DNA of 6,290 nucleotides from an uncultured Rhodospirillales bacterium (GTDB lineage: Bacteria; Pseudomonadota; Alphaproteobacteria; Rhodospirillales; Casp-alpha2), in assembly GCA_938074585.1 (NCBI GenBank), contig CALJEW010000296.1, positions 1-6,290 of the forward strand. The letters are read 5' to 3'. Both the position numbers and the translations under genes were made by a program. The notes below the pieces were generated by a model that saw nothing but the letters and a program-made list of their open reading frames with translations, had not been told where the DNA came from and did no database searches. Positions 6,139-6,290 of this stretch are shown here, in pieces (positions within the stretch are counted from its first letter, which is position 1; each line of letters starts with the position of its first letter).

Positions 6139-6290
6139 TAATCCCTCATATTTCTTAAATAGATACGTTTCATTAGAAATGCCTTTTTGTCGAAACAAGG
6201 TTAAGAATAGAATGTAAGTTCTGACAAAAAGACAATACAGAAACAAAATATAACATAGCGGGTTGCAGGATTGCATAATATCGAATAAAG
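6139..6290 (-). other. Upstream region of the tandem HpnM/MlaC unit
   Basis: These 152 bases are AT-rich and contain no gene I can support. Weak promoter-like words on the minus strand are TTGTCA (6222-6227) with TAACCT 18 bp downstream (6198-6203), and TATATT (6247-6252) without a good -35. Neither is convincing enough to call. The true promoter may also lie beyond the right edge. Confidence 0.3.
6143..6147 (-). promoter_or_regulatory. Ribosome binding site that fixes the start at 6138
   Basis: On the minus strand GAGGG lies four bases before the ATG at 6138. It is the best Shine-Dalgarno match near any candidate start of this gene, and it supports the shorter product with an N-terminal signal peptide. 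Confidence 0.65.

Noticed and set aside
6181..6201. Hairpin-like CCTTGT/ACAAAAAGG with a TTCG loop upstream of the first carrier gene
   Set aside because: The stem needs a bulge of three bases and has few GC pairs, so it is too weak to call a regulatory structure.
6198..6227. Promoter TTGTCA-18 bp-TAACCT for the carrier unit
   Set aside because: The -35 word is good but the -10 matches only three of six positions, so it is mentioned only as a weak possibility.
6139..6276. Upstream extension of the first carrier gene by 46 residues to an ATG at 6276
   Set aside because: The added N-terminus is hydrophobic and Cys-rich and would sit before an obvious signal peptide. The ATG at 6138 has a proper Shine-Dalgarno and gives the usual family length.

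Overview
The window looks like a chromosomal segment of an AT-rich (roughly 40% GC by eye) hopanoid-producing Gram-negative bacterium, most likely an alphaproteobacterium. The evidence is protein-level: an HpnN-type RND transporter, two HpnM/MlaC-type periplasmic lipid-binding proteins, and an ABC-ATPase/cyclic-nucleotide-binding fusion of a kind I associate with alphaproteobacteria. That last association is from memory and was not searched.

Layout. (1) From the left edge to 1733 (+) lies the 3' part of a large ABC-type protein. It has an internally repeated region, an ATPase core with substituted motifs and a C-terminal cyclic-nucleotide-binding (CNB) domain; its N-terminus is outside the window. 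(2) 1734-2236 is a 503 bp gap with a weak hairpin after the ABC gene, short coding-like stretches in shifting frames (possibly a decayed gene), and a sigma70-type promoter at its right end. A perfect 15 bp palindrome lies mostly in that promoter's spacer. (3) 2237-4852 (+) is hpnN, an intact 871-residue RND/MMPL-like inner-membrane transporter with 12 predicted membrane segments. (4) 6138-4841 (-) is a two-gene unit of tandem HpnM/MlaC-family exported proteins, 20 bp apart. The downstream copy overlaps the end of hpnN tail-to-tail by 12 bp. (5) 6139-6290 is the upstream region of that unit.

The genes plausibly serve one purpose: moving hopanoids or other lipids between inner and outer membrane. 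HpnN would extract or export lipid from the inner membrane. The two soluble carriers would ferry lipid across the periplasm. The ABC-CNB protein could energise or regulate lipid movement in response to a nucleotide signal, but its role is inferred only from being adjacent. No hopanoid biosynthetic enzyme (squalene-hopene cyclase, hpnC/D/E/H and so on), tRNA, rRNA, CRISPR or insertion sequence was seen. The most unusual points are the substituted and internally duplicated ABC-CNB protein, the paired carrier paralogs, and the operator-like palindrome combined with an almost leaderless start of hpnN.
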